From: Portunus trituberculatus
Lineage: Eukaryota > Arthropoda > Malacostraca > Decapoda > Portunidae
Direction of reading: 5' to 3'
Assembly: GCF_017591435.1 (NCBI RefSeq)
Contig: NC_059292.1
Coordinates: 27,480,043 to 27,544,042, forward strand
Length of the DNA: 64,000 nt
Shown here: positions 25,101 through 33,793 of the stretch, one piece after another
Position numbering within the stretch: position 1 is the stretch's first letter
Layout: each line of letters starts with the position of its first letter
The notes under the pieces: generated by a model
Database searches by the model: none
Seen by the model: only the letters and a program-made list of their open reading frames with translations
Told to the model about the DNA's origin: nothing
Made by a program: the position numbers and the translations under genes

Positions 25101-27945
25101 GCCTCAGCAAAAGTTTCTTTCAACAGGCCAGAAGTGGACTCAATCGCATCATACCCTGCCTCTGTATGCAGTGTATGGCTGCCACATTATCTCTGTTGAA
25201 GTGGACGCTCAATCTGGAGATCCCAGTTGAAGTGGACGCTCAATCTGGAGATCCCAGGGTGTCTCTTGAGCTATTCTCTCACCACCCATACTTCCGAAGG
25301 TTGATATGGAATGCCCTCTTCTCTTCTAACCAGCTCCCGCAAGCTTGATGGCCTCAGCCGGACTGGAAATCCTACCCTATATTAGAGGAGTTCGTAGCCA
25401 CTGTTATTTGAGGATTTGAGGTAGGGGGTTGGGACTGTGGAACTGACTGATGGAGGGCCCCTGACCAGAACTGGGCCACAGAATGTTGTGAAGAGCTGTG
25501 GGCACCAGTCTGGGAAGGTTGTGCAGGTGGAGCAGGATGTGCCTATTGCTTCTTCCATCAGCTGATGGTGCTTTAGTGGGAGCACCAAGGCCACGAAGTT
25601 GAAGCAACCCAAAAGGTTGTCCCACAGACGTTGAGAAGATGTGTGCAAAAAGTACGCCCTCCTGACACAGCAGTGTGTTTGAAGGGTATTCTCTGGAGCC
25701 AGAAACAAGGAGGCATTGATTGTTTCTTACTTGATCTTTAGACAAGTGTTTCTACAAGGGAGTGAGAGCAGACTTACCCCTGTTTACCTTGAACCCCATG
25801 TCTGCTAACACCCTCATTGTCACCAAAATGCTGTGTAGTACACCCTTCCTGGTTGGTGAATGTATCATCCAATCGTCTAGGTACAAGAGTGTAAAAACGC
25901 CTGCCCCTGCGCCCACCACCATTATTAGCTTCATGAAGATCCTAGGGGCAAGAGGGAGCCCAAAAGAGAGTTTGGTAAATTGGTACGTTTTCTTCCCCAT
26001 TTGGAATGCCAGACAGAAACCAGCAAAACCAGGGGTCAATAGGAACACCAAAATGCATCCTGAAGGTCCAGGGACTCCAATCAGGCTCTTTTTCTGGAGT
26101 ACTGATCAGACCTGGGTCACAGGTCTTGAAGCTTAGGGGGTTCAAGAATTTGTTTGGTGCTTTCAGGTCCATAACCAGCCTTGTTTTCTCTGGATCTTTC
26201 TTTGGCACAGTAGAGATGGGACAGTCTGTCACTCTCTCCACCACTACTCTCTCGATGAGGTCATCGAAGACAATTTGGATGACGCAGGGTGATGGTGAAG
26301 CAGCTGCAGGTAAAGAAAGCAGTGAATCACTCTGGTTAGTTAAAACTAAGAGCTATCCTGCCTGAAGGGTTGGGTAAGGACAACAGCCAGAAAAAAAGGA
26401 GGGATTAGAATCACCCAAATGATTCTCCACTTCCCCCCACCCTGCGGCAAGAAAGGGAAAAGAAGCTCACTGGAGAGACACCCAAGACCAGGTGAGGCTG
26501 TGGTGGGCAGGCTGCCCTACTGTGAGCAGGTCATGTGTGGTGCTAGCCTAGGGAACACCCTGCCTGGGGATCCTCAGGACCCCTTGGGCTTTTGTAGTTG
26601 CAGCAGGTTAGAGGTCCTCATGGGCTCTGAGGGAGTTAAGTGCTGGGCCTACTGGTGCTGGTGCTGGCATTGCTGGCAGGCCCTGGCCACTCCACCTTGT
26701 AAGCAGGGGATGGTAAAGCCCATGTCCCACACAGCATGATGAGAGGCGAATGCCTCACGACTGAGCATGAACTGCACTCTTTGCATGATAACTGACGAAT
26801 CCTATGGCTCACAACTGCCACCAGACAGTCAAATGACCTCTATGATATGGGCACACAATATTACTGTAATAAGATTATAATGAGCATAGGATGACCATCT
26901 AATGATATACTGTATTGCTATGAATAATTTTTCGCAATTCCAGTATGGCACTACCACGATGGCCACAGGATCCACACAATAAAGGTACATCAATAACAGT
27001 ATGATGTTTTACGACAACAGACAACCATGGGATGACAACTGAACAAATTTTTCTGGAATTCATGCCTTTATACAAATTGTAGGCCGACACCTGGCTGTCA
27101 CAGTTCCACAGCAACATCCATTGACTTCACAGCATCATGTCCCATGCAACATGACCATTCCCATGGCCCCCCTGCTGAACATGTCTTGCCACATGGTCCT
27201 TGCCACGCCTCCCCAGGAGAGTACTATATGGATAAACTTGAAACTGTAGTCTGCTGATCAACCACCTCAAGATTCAACTTAATTTAAACCACCTGCTCAA
27301 CATTGATCAACAACAAAAGAAGTGGGGGAGGAAGACCAATAGGTGGTTTGTTTGGTTGTGGATTATGCAGAGGAAACAGTATGGCCACTACCACCAACTA
27401 CTGCCACACCTGCAAAAAACATGACAGATTCCTACAGATATTACCTGCAGGTCAACCATGACATGTTAAACAAAATATTGCAGCGAATTACACCTTGAAT
27501 AAGTAGACAGGACACAAATTGGAGGAAGGCACTGGCACCAGTGCTATGTTTGGCCCTTATACTGAGCGTCATGGAAACGGGAGGCCTACAAAGCCTTCAT
27601 TGATTTATTACCGTGCTTATTGTGTTATTATTGTCCAAGACTTGATTTGCAATTGTGATTGATCCCAGTATAATCGTTGTGGTAGGTTTGTTATGTTATC
27701 ATTCCATCATTGTTCAGTTTTTTGGTTGGTTATTGTGCTATCTGGATTGTTGTACAGTTTTTGGGAGGCCATGAATACCACACGATAATCACAGGAATGT
27801 ACACCAATAGCAATATGATAGGTTTGTAATGATTTATTTCAATGATGAATCACATTTAAATAATGGGTGCACTTTTCTTTTCAGGTTGAACTGGGAAAAT
27901 GCACAATTACCATGATATGCCCTAGACTGTCACTCGATGTTTCAC

Positions 27946-27980
<35 letters not shown>

Positions 27981-30900
27981 CGTTACTTTATTTTTACTTT
28001 TTTTTACACTGTTACACAAGTCAGATTTCTAAATTTCTTCTGTAAGTCATACTGATTTGTGGCACAGTTGCCTCACATTGCACTATGTGGAACACGGCCT
28101 TAAGCCTTTTCTAGTATCACAAATTCAGATATAATCTCAATATGGGCATCTTTAACTCACTGCTCTAGAAAATTCTTGGTGCCCGGAAAAAATTTACGTT
28201 ATGATTCGAGAGAAGAGTTATAGTGCAATAAGTAATTGTGTGTGTAGGCAGATATAGGTTTTTATCTATTCATAAGAGCTTAGCTCTTATGACATGTCAG
28301 TGGGGGTCCACCATTATATATACCCTATGTTATGTCATAGGATATCCACCAATCAGAACAAAGAAAAGACCAATCAGAACAAAGAAAAGATTATGATTTA
28401 ACATCATTAAATTGGTCCCTATTATTAGCCAATGTATGTCGAGCATGAATGAAAGGTTTTTATATCTTTTATGCAATTTATTTGAATAATGGATGCAAGA
28501 TAAATATCATTGTATTATATTATTATGCATTGTTGATCTGTAGATACTGGTATTTGTAAGAATTCCTAAATAATATTAATGACAACATACATATTCTAAG
28601 TAAGCACTACATACTGTTTGTGATTTGTAACTAGTGCATATCTATTTGTATTCATGAACTGTTGAGGCAGAACTGGCTCCAAAATGTTCACTTTATGCAA
28701 TTTTTACATAATGTGATCCCTTCAGAAACACATTTCTTGCATAATTTGAGAAATCCCCTGTGTTTGTAAAGTATATCATAAATTAATTATATTATTTGCT
28801 ACAGGTGATGACAGCTGACAGGCGGGAATATTCCAACAAGGTGATGAGTGGCCCGCCCCCACCCCCCTCCCAACCTTCTTACAATGACATGGAGTAAGTA
28901 ATTTTCTGCATTCATGCTCAAGCAATTTTTGTCCAAGGTTATGATTGAGGCTTGCTATTAAGACTTCAGAGCTGTTTGGACATGAATTGTTCAGCTTTAC
29001 ACAGTATTTTTAATGCCTTCTATATAAGAGTAGATTAAATAGTGACACTGAGAGAGTTACCCAGAGAGTTCATAGTAGGAAGGAAAAACAAAAATCCAAC
29101 TAGAAAGAAAAAAGTTTCAAGTAGTTTTAATTCATGGGATCCTTAAAGTCCTGAAAACTATTAAACACTTTCATTGACAATGAATTAGAAAAGATATTTG
29201 TTGTAGAATAGATAGAATAATAATTTAAACTGTGGTCAGTGAGAGCAAAAGTGAGGAGCATTAAATTTTCCTAGCAAACAGCTACTAGAAGTGATTGCAT
29301 TGGGATTCATCAAATTATGGCAATCATGAGCCAGCAAACCATTATGTATGATTTAACAATTGTACGAGAATAGTTCTATGGAGAGAGAGGTATCTGTTGT
29401 GTCGTGGTAATGGAATAGATAGTATTGACAAGTGATTAGTGCATGGCTTGAGCAGTGAATGTTATGTAGATTGAAGTTTATAGTGTGTAACCAATGTATG
29501 CATCTAGCACAACTATGTTCCCTAAGTATTCACCTCTGCCTCTCCAGGTTTGGTGGCAATCCATATGGAGATGCTTACTATCCTGGCGACAATTCATTTT
29601 ACGGCGGTGGTGGTGGTGCTTTTGACAATCCACAACCCTGGGCTGCAGGGCAGGCACCTCCTCCAATAGGTCAGAACAACTGGGATGGGCCAGGATCTGT
29701 TCCTCCTCCAACTGTAACTCCAGTGTCTAGTGCCCCAGGCTACTTTGAAGAGGAGTCCATGAGTGCTCCGCCACCACCACCTGAGCCGGAGGAGGAAAGG
29801 CACAGGTAATAAATCATTAACTAATAGTTAAATTTTCTCGGTGTATTTCTTGAATTTTCTCTTGCTTATTGACAACAATGGGAAGCTAAATATTTCATGC
29901 GAGGAAAAAAGTACAAAAAAACTGGAAAGGTACAGGTAATAGGGATTTAACTATAATTTTCTAGGTGTTTTTCTTGAATTTTCTCTTGTTTGTTGACAAC
30001 AATGGGAAGTTGAATTATTTTATGTGAGGATTTCTGGTTTTGCAATCCAAAAGTTAATTTTAAATTATTTTGGAAAATGCTCATAAATGTTAGTCAATCA
30101 AGATAACATCATTTTCCTGTTAAGTAGAGAATATCATGAAATTAGGATGTGAACAAAGTTTTAAATTAACTCGCTTGCACTTTGACACAAGAAAATTGGT
30201 GGTTTATGAATGTGTATATATATTGACCATGAAATGTAGCCTAAATGTAGATTACATTGATATCACCCTGCTTTCTCTGGGTTTCATGGTGTCTGAATTT
30301 TGTGATTCTTGTGTTCCATGCTGAGTCCAAAGTTTTTACTGGGTGGTCATGAGTGGAGTTCCACTTTTCTCTCTCTCTCTCCTGGAAAAGTATTTATTTA
30401 TTCTGGCTGCATTACCTAGACCTTTGCAAACTTCTCCAGCAACCAATTATTAATTGAAACTAAACAACAGGTGCTACTAGCTTGAGTATGGTTTACAATA
30501 TTCCCTTCACATGACAGCAAAAATCTTATGCCAGGTCACGTCCCACACCATCTGTAACTGATTAATGATATTGCTTGCCAAGCCTACTTATACCTACAAT
30601 AACCATAGAAACTTACAAGACATGACACTGTGGTTCTCTTGATAAGGTTATCGTCTGTAATGTATTTCCATACTTGTACTTGTGCAAGGTTATCTTAAAC
30701 TATGTTTCAAGGTCAGGTATCTTCTCAGATAATGGTTAGGTTAGTCCTAGTACACCTAAGCTCTCTCTTTATCTTTTATAAATCACATACCATATTTAGT
30801 CTTCTTACACTTTTCAAAATGGTCAGAATCATTCTTGCTGTTCTTGAAGCATGCATTGACCATAGGGAATTACCAGAAAATACGAGTCAGAGTAAGGTGC

Positions 30901-31849
30901 TGATTCTTGTCCTACCTAAATAACCCTTATGTTCCGGTGATCGTATATGAACGATTGCATCAGTGCGTCCGTTCATCATCGTTCCCGTAATCAAGAATTT
31001 TCGCGCCTCATGTTTGAGCTCCACGCGCGGTTTCTCGAGTCAGATGGCAAGTGGAAGTATCTGGCTTCTATTTCCACTAGCTCTGTATATTTAGGGGTAA
31101 CGAAGCTATTTTCCCATTCTGAGGGCGACACTTGGCAACCCCAGCGACCTGCCGTGTCGAAAGCACCTTGATAAGAGCGAAGGGACGTCTCAGTTCATAA
31201 TTCACTATGGAACAAGACAGATAATTTTTATTTAGCAGTGCTTCTGAGCCTGACTACAGTGATAGTGATTATGAGGAAGAAACTGAAGAAAGCGAAGACA
31301 GCATTAGTGAAGACTCGGAAAATGATTCAGAGGATCCACCGGTTTTCTCAGAACAGAGAGAAGACAGAGATAGTGGTGATGGAGAACAGACTCCAAACAT
31401 CGTACTGAGAACCCAGAGTGGCTCACGAAGACGCAGGCGTGCCTCTCGTGTTCTGGGAAGACGATCAAGGGGGTATGTGTGTGTATTTGAGAGAGAGAGA
31501 GAGAGATCATGGTTATTTGCTTGAAACTTGATATGAAAACGGGTGAAAGAATACGCTCTCTCTCTGTTTGTGCGGTGTCATCGCTCACCGAGCTGTTTCT
31601 GCTTGACGGATCACACAGCAGGCGGAGGAGGAATCCTTGATAAGGCAAGAACTAATCTTTCAGAGGTCACATCGAGGTAGAAAGTACATCATTGTATTCA
31701 GAATAACAGAGAAAATAATTATTAGTATTCAGTCTTCTGACAATTTCTAGGCTTACCATTTTTACCTGTCACGGGGATATTGGAAAATAGCTTAATCACC
31801 GGAACATAAGGGTTAAGAAAACAAAATTAGTCCCCTGGTTTCTGGGCAC

Positions 31850-31881
<32 letters not shown>

Positions 31882-33700
31882 CTGCTACAGACAAATTTGA
31901 TATCTTGTCAAGAATGCCTGTATCAAAATCTAGAGTGAAAAACTAAGATAACCTCACCCAGATGTCCAGAACCAGCACTCAAGGTGGAATTTGGCTTTGA
32001 TGGTGGAGTATGTGTGTCTCCAACCGTGTAAAAACCTCCACCTTACTTCTATGTTGCATAATTTCTTTCCAGCCAGTGGATGATTCAAATAAAGCAAATT
32101 GATTTCTTTCATCATGTTTCCAACCATCCTAAAAGATTAAGTTATTAGTGACAGGCTAAATACGTCCATGTGATTTATGAGATGGGAGAAGGTAAAGGAA
32201 ACCAGGACTAACTTCCTCATCTGCAGCTGAGAGTTGCCTGACCCTGAAATGTGACAAGCTACATGATACTTCAATGTGTGTGTCCATCTGTTATCATAGG
32301 AACTGAACTGGAGGGTTACAATAAACCCATGTTCTCTTCCTGATATTATGCTGTTCAGTACTGTGTAGATAGTATCCAATGCTTTTCCTTTTATCTATAT
32401 TTATATTGTGCACTGCTTTTGGTCCAGAGCTGTATGACTAGTATGTCAGTATCCCTTGTCCTGTACATGGCATACCAAGGCACAGGAGTTTCTATTGTAG
32501 TTCAAGTTAGCCTTGTGTTCAAGCTTTGTCTAAATTGTCCTCCAACTGATTCACTCAAGAATTAACCTCAAAATTGTGTAATGCTCTTTGGTGATATGGA
32601 AAGAGCTTAAAGACAAAGTTTAAGGAACATAGGACCAATTTAAGGCACAATAGTAATTCAGTGCACAATAGTAATTCAGTGCCTGGTATACTATACAGAG
32701 GACAAGGGACACCTACCAGACTCGACTACAGCAAGAGCAGTGCACAATATGAATAAATATTATTTATTCTAGACTGCTTATTTTATAACAGAGCAATAGC
32801 ATCACTAAGACCACAGATCATAAATAGGGAAAATGGCAAGGGCTGTATTAACCAGATGCAACAGATTTGGATGTGACTTTCTATGGGATTTAATTGTAAT
32901 TATTGGGCAGGGTTATAGCACCTGTTGTCCAAAATAAACAGTTGGGTGGTTGCTGGAAATGAAGTTGTGTATCCATGTAACTAACTATATGTTTGGCTCT
33001 GTTTTCTTCTTTCTCTGAAGATGCTGTGGAGTTAAAGTAATCAGGAATAAAACATCTATTCTACAAACTCTGTACTATTCTGCATTTGTAAAGTTATGAA
33101 TGACCAAAACACCTTTTCCTTTTGCCTATAACTTTTTACACATCTTTCTCACAGCATATGCTACGCTCTGCATCAATTTCCTGTTTTATTCATAATGTAT
33201 CGTCTCCTCTACATTTAGCAGACTCAAAACACAACCAATCTCCAATTTATGATGTTCTTTTTTCCTTGTATCCTACCATTTTAATTTTTTCCACTCTTCT
33301 TTTTATAACACTTCATCTCCCAAATAAATTTCTTCTTTAATTAAACTTTTCTATCCATCATTTGTACCCTGTTCTATTTTATATCAGCCTCCATGGCTTT
33401 TGATTACCTTTTCTTTATACCCATGTGATCTCTCATCTTTCTTTTACAACATTTCACATGCATGCATCTTACCTCATTTCCTTTGTGCACATCATACTTC
33501 ATCTGCATCCCACAACATGCATCCCACAACACACTTTGACAGCCATTCTTTCTGATTGCCTAAAAAATATAGCAACTCAGTCATACCTCCCTGTGTTTTG
33601 GGGGGATAAAACACTAAGTGATTTTAAGTAATATCACCAATATGATAGAGGGATGTAGCAATCTGGTCACTTCAGATAGCTTAGTTTGAATTATATATAA

Positions 33701-33793
<93 letters not shown>

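Larger units (their letters stand above)
24722..26370 (-). mobile_element. DIRS-like retroelement fragment
   Basis: On the - strand an RT remnant is followed downstream (lower coordinates) by an RNase-H-like remnant with STQEVDLFVSPDTSRLPLYL, like the PEVDLFAS-N--LP block of DIRS1-type elements. No tyrosine recombinase or split repeats were found, so only part of the element is left. Confidence 0.72.
24102..28760. mobile_element. 4.66-kb TIR element between real and dead Fip1 exon 6
   Basis: Left end after TA (24100-24101): CAGGGATTTCTCAAATTATG; right end, reverse-complemented: CAGGGGATTTCTCAAATTAT, followed by TG (probably a mutated TA). The inverted similarity runs on for hundreds of bases. 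The element lies in the intron part of a duplicated exon unit. No transposase is recognised; a DIRS-like fragment lies inside. Confidence 0.7.

Noticed and set aside
28276..28291. Palindrome AAGAGCTTAGCTCTTA as a regulatory site
   Set aside because: A single short palindrome in transposon sequence gives no support for function.
31231..31470. Acidic then Arg/Ser-rich stretch as a further Fip1 exon
   Set aside because: It lies between piggyBac termini, follows an ATG and stop, and exons 7 and 8 already join in phase without it.
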